Assembly (NCBI RefSeq): GCF_011009555.1
Contig: NZ_QXHD01000004.1
Location: forward strand, 3,300,150-3,364,149
DNA: 64,000 nucleotides
Origin: Adonisia turfae CCMR0081
GTDB lineage: Bacteria; Cyanobacteriota; Cyanobacteriia; Phormidesmidales; Phormidesmidaceae
Direction: 5' to 3'
Positions 53,998-63,717 of the stretch are shown in pieces. How positions within the stretch are numbered: position 1 is the stretch's first letter; each line of letters opens with the position of its first letter. The position numbers and the translations under genes were made by a program. The notes beneath the pieces are model-generated. The model was not told where the DNA came from, did no database searches, and worked only from the letters and a program-made list of their open reading frames with translations.

Positions 53998-56900
53998 ATG
54001 TCAGATCAGGCTTTACCGTCTATTCCAGGCTATATTCTGACCACAAAACTCTATGCAGGCAGTGGCACCGTCGTTTATCAGGCCGTCAGAGAGAATCATA
54101 TTGTCAAACCTCTCGCTTTCGTCCCCTGGCACCACAACTATGCCCTGATAATGGCAGATGTGGGCGCTATCTCCCTACGGGACTATATACAGAACCACGG
54201 TCACCTTCTGAACCAGTATCGGATACTACACAAGGACATCAACCCGGCCAACATCCTCATCCATCCCAATACCCACCAAATCTGGCTAACCGACTACAAC
54301 TGCGAACTCGAACGGCAAGTAGAAGAACGCACCCGAGCACTGCAGGCAAGTGAAAAACGGTTGCGGCTTGCTATGCGTGCGGCCAACCAAGGCTTTTATG
54401 ATCTGAATCTACAGACGGATGAAGCCATTGTCAGTCCAGACTATGCCTTGATGTTGGGATATGATCCAGCGACTTTCTGCGAAACCGAGGCAAATTGGCA
54501 GTCACGTTTGCACCCAGATGATCGAGAACGGGTGAATCAAGCTTACTTGACCTATAAAATCGGTCAAACTCCCCAGTACAGAGCTGAATTTCGGATGCAG
54601 ACTCGGCAAGGAAACTGGAAATGGATTCTCACCATGGGACAGTTCATGGAATGGGATGAAACTGGAGAACCGACAAGACTGCTGGGCACCCATACAGACA
54701 TTAGCGATCGCAAGTTCACTGAAATTCAATTGGCAGCGCAGAATGCGCTTCTAGCAAACATTGCCCAAGGTCAGCCCCTATTGGAAGTGCTGAATGCTTT
54801 GATTTATCACATAGAACATAGTTTGGAGACAGTGCTCTGTTCTGTCTTATTGCTCGATAAAGAAAATCGACTTCGTCACACAACGGCCCCGAGCTTACCC
54901 ACTGCTTATACCCAGGCAATTGATGGCGTGTTAGTTGGTGAAGGTGTGGGGTCTTGTGGGACAGCAGCCTTTCGTAATCAAACAGTTATTGTGGCCGATA
55001 TCGCCACTGACCCCCTATGGTCTGCTTACAGAGACTTGGCATTAACCCATGGTCTCAAAGCTAGCTGGTCAAGCCCAATTCAGGCCCGTGGTGGCCAGGT
55101 TTTAGGGACATTGGCAATGTATTACAAACAGGTGAGATCACCGCAAACCCATGAATTAAAAATGATTACGCAGATGGCCCATATTGCAGGTATTGCCATC
55201 GAACGTCACCAAGCAGACGCTCAACTGCGCCAAAGCGAAGCCACTCTACTCAAAGCACAACAGGTCGCTCACGTCGGTAACTGGGAGTTTGACATCGCTA
55301 GCCAGACTATCACCTGGTCACCAGAAATGTTCCGCATCTATGGGTTAGAGCCAACCGCATCAGCGCCGTCCTATCCAGACTATCTACAAATGCTGCCGGC
55401 TGAGGCTTGCCTGCAATTACAGAGTTATGTCGAACGGGCACTCGCTAAAGGCACCCCGTATACAATTGAATACAGTCGAACTCGATCCGATGGGTCGCTG
55501 AGCCATCACGAGTATCGTGCCGAGGTAGAACAAGACGAACAGGGACAGGCAATTCGTTTACTTGGTACGGTCCTTGACATCACTGACCTTAAACAAGCTG
55601 AACTGGCCCTACAAAATCTGGTTACGGGAACAGCCGCAACCATTGGTCAGGATTTCTTCCCAGCCCTGGTTCATCACATCAGTGTAGCCCTCGACGTTCC
55701 CATCGCCTTAATCACTCAATTTGTGGATCAAGAGCTGCAAAGTCTGGCCTTTATTATTGATGGTGAACCGCAACCGAATTTTGCCTACGATCTTCCAGAA
55801 ACCCCCTGTCGTGATCTTGTTGTTAACTATTCCTACCATTGTCCCAGTGGTGTTTCTGAGCATTTTCCCAATAACCCTATGCGAGAGAAAGCCGTTGAGA
55901 GCTATCTAGGGGTAGCCCTGCGCGATCGCCAAGGTCAAGTACTAGGAAGCTTGTGCATCTTTGACCGACAACCTTTGCGGGATCCCAAACGAGCCAAACA
56001 GATTTTAGAAGTCTTTAGTGGCCGAGTTTCAGCTGAACTAGAACGCCAGCGTGCAGAAAATGCCCTCCAAAATCTGATTGAAGGCACGGCGGCATTAACC
56101 GGTCCTGACTTTTTCCCAGCTCTGGTTCAACACATTGCCACCGCTTTGAATGCGTCCCATGCATTTGTTACCGAAATTGTTGAAGGCAATCAATTGCGCT
56201 ATTTGGCCGCTTGGGGGGATGGCCAGCATCTACCGAACGAGATTGTTGAGGTCGAAGGTACCACCTGTGGAGTTACCCTTAGGGCAGGGGTGTATCACTG
56301 TGAGAGAGAGGTCATAGCTTGCTTTCCTCAAAATCCTAGACTGGTGTCGATGGCGGTAGAAAGTTACATGGGGGTGGCGCTACAAAATCGTCAAGGTCAA
56401 GCACTTGGAACACTCTGCATTTTTTCACGCCAGTCCATAGTCAACCCGGAACACTCCCAGGAAATTCTACGAGTGTTTGCGGATCGGGCTGCTGCTGAGC
56501 TTGAGCGACTAAGAGCGCAAACAGCCTTAGAACAACTTAATCAAAAGCTGGAACAGCGTGTAGAGCGACGTACCCAAGAATTAGCGCGTTCTGAGCAGGA
56601 CTTACGCACCATCTTTAACAATGTCTACGATGGCATCATGATTCACGATTTAGGGGGTACCGTCCTTGACGTTAACGACCGATATGTGGAGATGCTGGGA
56701 GCGACGCGAGAGCAAATTCTGGCTGCCAGCATCGCTGATTTTATGGCCCCAGAGGCTCCTATCGAACAGATTTTGGAAATAACTCAACAGGTGGCAAAGG
56801 GTAAAGATCTGAGGGTGAAATGGAAGGCCCGTCGATTGGATAATGACACTACGTTTGATGTGGACGTGTCCTTAAAGAAATTAATGTTAGGTAACCGTCC

Positions 56901-58608
56901 GGTCATTATCGCATGTGCCCGTGATATCAGCGATCGCCAACGTGCTGAAAGCGCCTTACATTTAAGTGAAGCCCGTGCTCATGCAGCCTTTGAGCAGGCC
57001 GCTGTAGGCATTGCTGAAAGCAACTTAACCGATGGTAAAATCACCCGCACCAACAATTATTTTTGTCAAATGACCGGCTATACAGCCCAAGAGCTTGAGT
57101 CTTTGACATCGGCTGATTTAACCTATTTTGAAGATCTCAACGACTCACAACAACAAATAAAACAACTCTTCACAGGCGCAATTGATAGTTTCACCCTTGA
57201 AAAGCGTTATATCCGTAAAGATGGCTCCTACTTTTGGGCGACCACAGCCGTTACCCTGATCCAAAACCCAGCAGAAGACTCCCCTCGCTGTTTAGCAGTT
57301 ATTCAGGACATTAGCGATCGCAAAGCCGCTGAAACCCAACTCCAACGCACCAATGCAGAACTGGTCCGCGCCACCCGTCTCAAGGATGAGTTTTTAGCCA
57401 ATATGAGCCATGAACTGCGCACCCCGCTTAACGCTATTCTAGGATTGTCTGAAGCGTTGCAGGAGAAAGCCTTCGGTCCCTTGACCAAGCAGCAACTTAA
57501 ATACCTGAAAACCATTGAACACAGCGGCACCCATTTACTAAACCTGATCAACGATATTCTCGATGTCGCCAAAATTGAAGCAGGACAACTCGAACTAGAG
57601 TTAAGTGTCACCAACATTGAGAGTCTGTGTGAATCTAGCTTGGCACTCGTTAAACAACAAGCACTCAAAAAACGCATTTCCCTCACAACAACGATCCCTC
57701 CCAACTCCCCCACACTGGCTATTGATGCACGACGCATTCTACAGAGTCTGGTGAACCTACTCAATAACGCCATTAAGTTCACCCCTGAAGGGGGATGTGT
57801 GGCCTTGGCGGTGCGTTATCATTACCAGGACGATCCGTCGAAACCATCTCACTTACAAAAACCATCTGAGGTTATGCAAGCTTCCCATGCATGGAGTTGG
57901 GAATCTGGCCCCCTCACCGCTAGACACTACCTCAAACTCAGTGTGGCGGATACGGGCATTGGTATTGCTCAAAAACACATCACTAAACTCTTCAAACCCT
58001 TTTCCCAAATTGATAGCACCCTCAATCGAAAATATACGGGCACCGGTTTAGGCTTAGTTTTAGTCAAACAAATGGCCGAGTTGCACGGGGGAACCGTTAG
58101 TTTAACCAGCGAAGTTGGCGTGGGTAGCTGTTTTAGTATTAATCTCCCCTATGAGTCTGTTGCCCCCCTGATTGAACCTGGCCAATCACCTCATCAGATC
58201 AGCCCGCTAAGCCTGCCTGTCTCTGGTCAACAAGACAACTCACCCCTGATCCTATTGGCGGAAGACAATCAAGACACCATTAGTTTAATGGTGTCCTACT
58301 TAGAGACCATCGGCTATCGACTGATGGTGGCTAACAATGGTCTAGACGCCCTTGAATTAGCCCATACACATCATCCTGATTTAATTTTGATGGATATCCA
58401 AATGCCAGACTTAGATGGTCTCAAATCGATTCAGCGGATTCGTCATCAAGATTCAACCCTCAAATCCGTTCCCATTATTGTCCTAACCGCCCTGGTCATG
58501 GCGGGAGATCAAGAGCGTTGTCTAGCAGCTGGTGCGAACGAGTACCTCGGTAAACCCGTCAAGCTCAAACAACTAGCCCTGACCATTCAAAAATTGTTAG
58601 TTCAATAA
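53998..58608 (+). CDS. hybrid histidine kinase with PAS/GAF array and a deleted Ser/Thr kinase head
   Basis: 1536 residues. Residues 1-105 are pieces of a Ser/Thr kinase: IPGYILTTKLYAGSGTVVYQ, YALIMADVGAISLRDYI and ILHKDINPANILIHP; the VAIK Lys, helix C and the activation loop are missing. Then follow PAS (about 120-240), GAF (245-410), PAS (415-540), two tandem GAF-like units (540-700, 700-870) that are similar to each other, and PAS-PAS (885-1130). HisKA has NMSHELRTPLNAILGLSEAL at about 1150; N, G1 (VADTGIGIAQKHI) and G2 (GTGLGLVLVKQM) boxes are intact. A C-terminal receiver has LILMDIQMPDLDGL and LTALVMAG, with Lys in LGKPVKLKQ. No membrane helix. The next gene is 12 bp away. Confidence 0.85.
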   Translation: MSDQALPSIPGYILTTKLYAGSGTVVYQAVRENHIVKPLAFVPWHHNYALIMADVGAISLRDYIQNHGHLLNQYRILHKDINPANILIHPNTHQIWLTDYNCELERQVEERTRALQASEKRLRLAMRAANQGFYDLNLQTDEAIVSPDYALMLGYDPATFCETEANWQSRLHPDDRERVNQAYLTYKIGQTPQYRAEFRMQTRQGNWKWILTMGQFMEWDETGEPTRLLGTHTDISDRKFTEIQLAAQNALLANIAQGQPLLEVLNALIYHIEHSLETVLCSVLLLDKENRLRHTTAPSLPTAYTQAIDGVLVGEGVGSCGTAAFRNQTVIVADIATDPLWSAYRDLALTHGLKASWSSPIQARGGQVLGTLAMYYKQVRSPQTHELKMITQMAHIAGIAIERHQADAQLRQSEATLLKAQQVAHVGNWEFDIASQTITWSPEMFRIYGLEPTASAPSYPDYLQMLPAEACLQLQSYVERALAKGTPYTIEYSRTRSDGSLSHHEYRAEVEQDEQGQAIRLLGTVLDITDLKQAELALQNLVTGTAATIGQDFFPALVHHISVALDVPIALITQFVDQELQSLAFIIDGEPQPNFAYDLPETPCRDLVVNYSYHCPSGVSEHFPNNPMREKAVESYLGVALRDRQGQVLGSLCIFDRQPLRDPKRAKQILEVFSGRVSAELERQRAENALQNLIEGTAALTGPDFFPALVQHIATALNASHAFVTEIVEGNQLRYLAAWGDGQHLPNEIVEVEGTTCGVTLRAGVYHCEREVIACFPQNPRLVSMAVESYMGVALQNRQGQALGTLCIFSRQSIVNPEHSQEILRVFADRAAAELERLRAQTALEQLNQKLEQRVERRTQELARSEQDLRTIFNNVYDGIMIHDLGGTVLDVNDRYVEMLGATREQILAASIADFMAPEAPIEQILEITQQVAKGKDLRVKWKARRLDNDTTFDVDVSLKKLMLGNRPVIIACARDISDRQRAESALHLSEARAHAAFEQAAVGIAESNLTDGKITRTNNYFCQMTGYTAQELESLTSADLTYFEDLNDSQQQIKQLFTGAIDSFTLEKRYIRKDGSYFWATTAVTLIQNPAEDSPRCLAVIQDISDRKAAETQLQRTNAELVRATRLKDEFLANMSHELRTPLNAILGLSEALQEKAFGPLTKQQLKYLKTIEHSGTHLLNLINDILDVAKIEAGQLELELSVTNIESLCESSLALVKQQALKKRISLTTTIPPNSPTLAIDARRILQSLVNLLNNAIKFTPEGGCVALAVRYHYQDDPSKPSHLQKPSEVMQASHAWSWESGPLTARHYLKLSVADTGIGIAQKHITKLFKPFSQIDSTLNRKYTGTGLGLVLVKQMAELHGGTVSLTSEVGVGSCFSINLPYESVAPLIEPGQSPHQISPLSLPVSGQQDNSPLILLAEDNQDTISLMVSYLETIGYRLMVANNGLDALELAHTHHPDLILMDIQMPDLDGLKSIQRIRHQDSTLKSVPIIVLTALVMAGDQERCLAAGANEYLGKPVKLKQLALTIQKLLVQ

Positions 58609-58620
58609 GGTGGTCATTGC

Positions 58621-60360
58621 ATGAAAATACCGATTATTCTTGTTGTGGATGATGAGCCCAATAACTTTGAGGTAATTGAGGCACTGTTGGCAACCGAAAA
58701 TTACGAATTACAGTCTGCAACCAGTGGTAAAGAGGCCCTTGGGATCCTTCCTTCTGTGCAACCGGATCTGATTCTCCTGGATATTGCAATGCCTGAGATG
58801 GATGGCCTAGCGGTCTGTCAAAAGATAAAAGCAATGCCCCAGTGGCAATCTATTCCCATCATCATCGTGACGGCTGTGACAGGCAAGCTGGTTTTAGCCA
58901 AATGTTTAGAGACTGGCGCAGATGATTTTATTAGTAAGCCCGTTAGTGGGTTAGAACTTCGAGCGCGTGTGCGTTCAATGCTGCGTATTCGCCAACAACA
59001 TCAGCAATTGTCCGCATTCAATACCCACCTGGAAGCAACCGTACAGGAACGAACAGAGCAGTTACAAACCATGATTGCTCAAGATAGCTTAACCAAGTTA
59101 CCTAGCCGAACCAATCTCCTGGAAAAATTAGCCGAATGTTTGGATAGGAAAGACTCAACCTTGGCCGTTATTATTCTCGACTGCGATCAGTTCCACTTGG
59201 TGAATGGTTCGTTTGGCCATGTGTTTGGGGATAAACTTCTAGTTGCGATCGCCCAACGATTACTAAAAAAGATTCGCCCCAGCCATATCCTTGCACGTCT
59301 TGGTGAAGATGAATTTTGCTGGGTTGTCAATCCAATTTCTGAGGCTAATGCCACCGCCATTGATTCAGTGATCCAAACAATTAGTAACAGTTTCCATCAG
59401 CCGTTTCTGGTGGAAGGGTGTGAAATTTATATGACCGCCAGTGTGGGGATTGCCTTTAGTCAGGAACCCTGTCAAACAGCGGCACAACTGCTCCAGGCTG
59501 CCGATACTGCCATGTATCAAGCCAAGCTTAGAGGTAAGGGAAGTGTTCAAATATTTTCCCCGCAGATGCATGTTCAAATCCATGATCGATTGACTCTAGA
59601 AGCAGATCTCCAACGAGCATTGAATAATCAAGAGTTCACGGCATTTTATCAGCCCATTATTCACCTTGAAACTTTGAAGATAGTTGGTTTTGAAGCGTTA
59701 ATTCGTTGGCAGCATCCTGAGAAAGGCATTCTGCCACCGGGTCTCTTTATCCCATCCATAGAGGCCTCAGGTTTAATTGAACCTGTGGGAATTTTAATCT
59801 TCCAAAAAGCTTGTCAGCAACTGCAAGTTTGGCAGCAACGGGGGTGGCCAGAGCTAACCATGAGTATTAATGTCTCACCCCGACAATTCAACTCTCCAAA
59901 TTTATTAGATAGTATTGATCAAGTGTTGGCTGAAACCCAGGTAAATCCAGCCTGTTTGAAGCTTGAAATCACGGAAAGTGCCATCATGGGAAGTATTGAT
60001 AATGCGACTGCTCTGACAAAAGAGTTGCAAGCTCGACAGATGCAAGTGAGCATTGACGACTTCGGTACAGGGTATTCATCTTTGAAATATTTAAACTGCT
60101 TTTTAGTCAATAATCTCAAAATTGATCGTTCCTTTATCAAGGAATTTACCTCAGAAAGGAATCATTATCCAATTGTGAACACAATTGTAGCGCTTGCTCA
60201 AGAATTAGGGTTATCGATTATTGCAGAGGGGATTGAAACACAACAACAGCTTTTATGGCTCCAGAACTTAAAGTGTGACTTTGGACAGGGCTATTTTTTC
60301 TCTAAACCACTGCCAGCCAGTGAAATAGAAAAAGTGTACTTAAATCGGGACAGCGATTAA
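58621..60360 (+). CDS. response regulator with GGDEF and EAL domains
   Basis: 579 residues. A receiver (1-125) has VVDDEPNNFEVI, phospho-Asp in LILLDIAMPEMDGL and Lys in ISKPVSG. The GGDEF domain (150-315) reads RLGEDEF at about 225-231, so the second Gly is Glu; cyclase activity is uncertain. The EAL domain (330-570) has FEALIRWQHPEKG, NVSPRQF, EITESA, SIDDFGTGYSSL and IAEGIET, all metal and catalytic motifs of active c-di-GMP phosphodiesterases. The gene is 12 bp after the hybrid kinase with AAGGTGG before ATG; the two are likely partners, so the net output may be c-di-GMP breakdown. Confidence 0.88.
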   Translation: MKIPIILVVDDEPNNFEVIEALLATENYELQSATSGKEALGILPSVQPDLILLDIAMPEMDGLAVCQKIKAMPQWQSIPIIIVTAVTGKLVLAKCLETGADDFISKPVSGLELRARVRSMLRIRQQHQQLSAFNTHLEATVQERTEQLQTMIAQDSLTKLPSRTNLLEKLAECLDRKDSTLAVIILDCDQFHLVNGSFGHVFGDKLLVAIAQRLLKKIRPSHILARLGEDEFCWVVNPISEANATAIDSVIQTISNSFHQPFLVEGCEIYMTASVGIAFSQEPCQTAAQLLQAADTAMYQAKLRGKGSVQIFSPQMHVQIHDRLTLEADLQRALNNQEFTAFYQPIIHLETLKIVGFEALIRWQHPEKGILPPGLFIPSIEASGLIEPVGILIFQKACQQLQVWQQRGWPELTMSINVSPRQFNSPNLLDSIDQVLAETQVNPACLKLEITESAIMGSIDNATALTKELQARQMQVSIDDFGTGYSSLKYLNCFLVNNLKIDRSFIKEFTSERNHYPIVNTIVALAQELGLSIIAEGIETQQQLLWLQNLKCDFGQGYFFSKPLPASEIEKVYLNRDSD

Positions 60361-60400
60361 ATAAGTCCCAGCGTTGCTGAGCCTCGGGAGGGTTTAACCT

Positions 60401-60427
60401 AAGAAAAAGCTGGTGTAAAGCCAGCTT
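60401..60427 (-). terminator. minus-strand intrinsic terminator
   Basis: On the minus strand AAGCTGG, a seven-base loop and CCAGCTT are followed by TTTC. It is 13 bp after the Rieske oxygenase stop. Confidence 0.7.
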
Positions 60428-60439
60428 ACCAGATCGATA

Positions 60440-61573
60440 TCAATGACCCGATAACCGCATAACATAATCATCAAACTCCTTGATATACACCTCCAACGGA
60501 GCATGCAATAAACCTGATTTATCCGAACCAAAATTCGCACCTGCCTGCATCCGCTCAACCATTTCCTTATCTTCAATGGTCGCTATTTCAATCACATTGA
60601 CAATCTCTTTCACAAACTTATCAGGATCAGGTATTGTCTGCATCGCATGGTGAGAGAAAGAAACTCCCCAACGAGCATTCGTCTGGTCAACAGATTTGGG
60701 TTCAAGGGCCATCCACCAAACAAAATTTGGTTCAACCGCAACTAAACCATTCGGGAAAACACCCGCCACATAAAACCGTCTATGTTCATTTTCATCTAGC
60801 TGGGGGTTATAAATAGCTGGCTGATGTTCATGGGTATACGAATTACTGTGAATCGTAAAATTGGGATCGCCAGTCGGGCCATATTCAACTAACTTGGTTG
60901 GGTTAGCAGGGCCAATAGACTTCGTATGGGTGTAAGTGGTGTGATAACTCTCAATAAAGTTGTGGTAGATCAGCTTCCAGTTAGCATTCCACTGTTCCTC
61001 ATGTACCACATGCCGATCTTCATAACGATCTAGCTCAAAATTCTTAAGTATATAGCTAAGATTTTTCAACCGCTCAGACACTGGCAGCAAGTCTTGTCGT
61101 AGAGCAACAAAAACGTAACCAAGATACTCTTCTGTCGCCAGGGTTTCCAAGGAAAGTCCATCAATGTCGCCCGCCCTAAACCCTTCCCGCTCAGGCACAC
61201 CGACTAACTCACCATCTAATTTATAAACCCAGCAATGGTAAGGGCACACAATACTTTTTGTGGACCCACAGCCCTCTAACAGTTTGACGTAACGGTGTAA
61301 ACAGTAGTTTGCCATTGTCCGAAGGTCACCATCTTGCTGACGCATGACAATAATAGGCCGTGACCCTAAGGATGCCGTCATATAGTCCCCGGGATTGGGA
61401 ATCTCCCCCGAACGCCCTACCATCACCCAATCGTTATCAAAAATGCTGGTCATCTCATGGGCAAACAGATCAAGATCCGTGAAAGTCTTTTGCTGACGTG
61501 CCAGCATCCGACTTGGAATGTTGGGGGCCAGGGACTGATTTAATGTGTAGTTGAACTGTTTAGAAGGGCTCAT
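60440..61573 (-). CDS. Rieske non-haem iron oxygenase (alpha-subunit type)
   Basis: 377 residues. The Rieske cluster is Cys91-x-His93 (YCLHRYVKLLEGCG) and Cys110-x2-His113 (VCPYHCWVY). The mononuclear iron site is HNFIESYHTTYTH with His211 and His216. The whole resembles the ring-hydroxylating/choline monooxygenase group, a family of wide substrate range. No reductase or ferredoxin gene lies next to it, so electrons must come from elsewhere. It has its own terminator and is followed (upstream on this strand) by a desaturase gene 148 bp away with its own terminator. Confidence 0.88.
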   Translation of the reverse strand: MSPSKQFNYTLNQSLAPNIPSRMLARQQKTFTDLDLFAHEMTSIFDNDWVMVGRSGEIPNPGDYMTASLGSRPIIVMRQQDGDLRTMANYCLHRYVKLLEGCGSTKSIVCPYHCWVYKLDGELVGVPEREGFRAGDIDGLSLETLATEEYLGYVFVALRQDLLPVSERLKNLSYILKNFELDRYEDRHVVHEEQWNANWKLIYHNFIESYHTTYTHTKSIGPANPTKLVEYGPTGDPNFTIHSNSYTHEHQPAIYNPQLDENEHRRFYVAGVFPNGLVAVEPNFVWWMALEPKSVDQTNARWGVSFSHHAMQTIPDPDKFVKEIVNVIEIATIEDKEMVERMQAGANFGSDKSGLLHAPLEVYIKEFDDYVMRLSGH

Positions 61574-61667
61574 AATGTATCGCTTCTTTTCCCGTAGTAC
61601 CGTCTGTGCACAAAGAATATCAAACGAACCAAATACTGCGATAGTGACTATACGGGGACTGCATACA

Positions 61668-61692
61668 AATAAAGCCCCTGGTTGGGGCTTTA
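61668..61692 (-). terminator. minus-strand terminator after the desaturase gene
   Basis: AAAGCCCC-aacca-GGGGCTTT on the minus strand is followed by ATTTGT. It lies 30 bp after the desaturase stop. Confidence 0.65.
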
Positions 61693-61720
61693 GATGGGTG
61701 GATAAAAAGCAATAACAGGC

Positions 61721-62731
61721 CTAATGCTTCGTTGAGAGCCCCCCAGCCATAGGAATTAAAATGAAGCGATTCATCAATCGCCGCACCGCCTGGGTATAGC
61801 CCTGTTCGAGTTCCATTGCGGGCATCCCATGATCATCCAACACAGTCTGAAGCCGATCATAGGCCTGGGGCAGCTGATTAAATGGAATCGATGGAAAGGC
61901 ATGGTGTACAGCATGGTAGTTGAGACCTCCCACTAACCAACTAAACCAGTGGCTCGTCTGTAAATTTCGAGAAGAATATAGTTGCGTCAGTTGATGACCG
62001 CCCACTTGCTGCCATAAACCATAGTGTTCTAAATGTGCTCGTGTTTGGGCAATCACGCCAACAACTCGTTCTAGGCAAAGCCAAAATAACAAATAACGCC
62101 AAATACTCGTGTGGGAAAGAATAACAACCGCAATTAAACAAGCCTGAACAATTCCTATGCCCAAAAAATCAGCAAATAACTGAAATCTCAATCGGGGTAA
62201 TAAATCCTGACATCTGCGGCCACCCATGAGGGTTTTAAGGATGATTCCTAAACCACCCAAAATCAGAATATCTATCAGCCACTGGTGGCGCATGTACCAC
62301 TGTACGAAGGGCGATGCATCCTGATATTCCTGGGTAGTCCATTGAATGCGCTCTGGGTCGCGTAAATCTAGACCATTCCAACCGTGGTGTAACCGATGCA
62401 GCTTTGCATAAACACCGACGGGCCAGAGCATCGGCCAAGATATGATTCGTGCCAGCGTCTCTTCCACAACAGGCCAGCCTAGAAGTGTATGGTGAATCGC
62501 GTCATGGGTACAGATCAGCCAGAAGGCATAAAACACACCTGCGACAACAGTCCATCCCCAGAAACTGAGGCCAGCAGCATGGGTCCAGGCCAAGGTTATA
62601 CAGCCTATTACAGCAACTCCCAATACACCAAAGCGTAAGAACCCTACCCAGAAATTGACGGCCTGCAAATCGGTAACGGCTGCTTGTAGAGCCTTGTTGG
62701 AAACTGTCGGTCGCAAACAGGCCTCTGTCAT
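61721..62731 (-). CDS. fatty acid desaturase / hydroxylase family membrane protein
   Basis: 336 residues from ATG 62731 (MTEACLRPTVSNKALQ); a longer frame to 62809 has no clear start signal. The three histidine boxes are THDAIHH, HRLHHGW and YHAVHHAF, as in membrane diiron desaturases, and four or more hydrophobic helices alternate with them. TRAHLEHYGLW is an additional His region. The branch is nearer to the CrtR/beta-carotene hydroxylase and DesA-like proteins than to the acyl-lipid core enzymes, but substrate cannot be assigned. Confidence 0.82.
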   Translation of the reverse strand: MTEACLRPTVSNKALQAAVTDLQAVNFWVGFLRFGVLGVAVIGCITLAWTHAAGLSFWGWTVVAGVFYAFWLICTHDAIHHTLLGWPVVEETLARIISWPMLWPVGVYAKLHRLHHGWNGLDLRDPERIQWTTQEYQDASPFVQWYMRHQWLIDILILGGLGIILKTLMGGRRCQDLLPRLRFQLFADFLGIGIVQACLIAVVILSHTSIWRYLLFWLCLERVVGVIAQTRAHLEHYGLWQQVGGHQLTQLYSSRNLQTSHWFSWLVGGLNYHAVHHAFPSIPFNQLPQAYDRLQTVLDDHGMPAMELEQGYTQAVRRLMNRFILIPMAGGLSTKH

Positions 62732-62919
62732 AGTGATATGTTTTTGATTAGGTAGACTCACCATTGTACCTAGCCCCATTACTATTGACGCTTGGCAACA
62801 ACAAACCATGGGGCCATTGGCTTGAATGAATAGCCCATGGCGCTGATGGTTTTGCCTATCTTACTAATGTAACGGTAAAAAATGAAGAAATTATGAGGTT
62901 TAGTGGGAACACAAAGGCC

Positions 62920-63567
62920 CTAAAAATTAGAGGGATGAGGTCTGAGATTTTGCCATAGTCCATACTTTGCTGCCATCTCAGGAGAAAGATCTGGAAGCTT
63001 TTGCAGCAAGCTATGCCAAGTTTGGTAATTATTTAAAGCGTCTACAACCACTGCCAACGGGGCTGGCAGAATCGCAGGAAAATCAGTCTCTTCTGTTAAT
63101 CGCGGGCTAAAGGCGAGTTTTTCCTGAGGGGGCATAAACCGTGCATCTATCCCCCCACGGTTTCCCCTCGGGTCAATGCGATACCAGCCGATTTCAGGTA
63201 AATAAACGGCATTTAACCCGTGGAGACAATAGGGTGCACCCTGATCATTGACACTTAGGCGTTGATAACAAAAGCCAGTCGGAATGGCATTAGCCCGCAG
63301 CAGGGCAGCGAGCAGATGGCTTTTGGCATAACAATAACCCGTCCGATGCCGCAGCACATCGGACGCGCGACAGGTCACCGGGTTTAACTGATAGTCAAAA
63401 CTGTGACGAATTTCATCCCGCACCCATTGAAAGCAGACCTGGGCAATTTCCGTCGGTTTTCCATGGCCTTTTGCGAGAAAAGCGGCCAGCTCCACAATGG
63501 ACGGGTGTTGCCAATCAATAATGTTGGAGGTCTGCAAATAGGCGGTTATCGCTGGTTGATCACTCAT
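62920..63567 (-). CDS. transglutaminase-like cysteine protein
   Basis: 215 residues. The catalytic triad of the transglutaminase fold is Cys79 (HRTGYCYAKSHLLAALLRA), His116 (YCLHGLNAVYL) and Asp132 (WYRIDPRGNRGG). LLRANAIPTGFCYQRL is the usual strand after the Cys helix. No signal peptide, so it acts in the cytoplasm. Proteins of this kind are proteases or peptide ligases; the substrate is unknown. Transcribed in the same direction as the desaturase gene after 188 bp. Confidence 0.85.
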   Translation of the reverse strand: MSDQPAITAYLQTSNIIDWQHPSIVELAAFLAKGHGKPTEIAQVCFQWVRDEIRHSFDYQLNPVTCRASDVLRHRTGYCYAKSHLLAALLRANAIPTGFCYQRLSVNDQGAPYCLHGLNAVYLPEIGWYRIDPRGNRGGIDARFMPPQEKLAFSPRLTEETDFPAILPAPLAVVVDALNNYQTWHSLLQKLPDLSPEMAAKYGLWQNLRPHPSNF

Positions 63568-63717
63568 CTCGACCTAGCCCTTAAAACAGTACATCTTAAG
63601 GATGGTAACGGAGATATTAGATAGCTTAAATCAGCCGCTTTGAACCCATCCATCAAATGAGTTAATGGGGTCTGCCCATGAACATGAGCTTGCCCTACAA
63701 AAAATTGGCGGAGCTGG

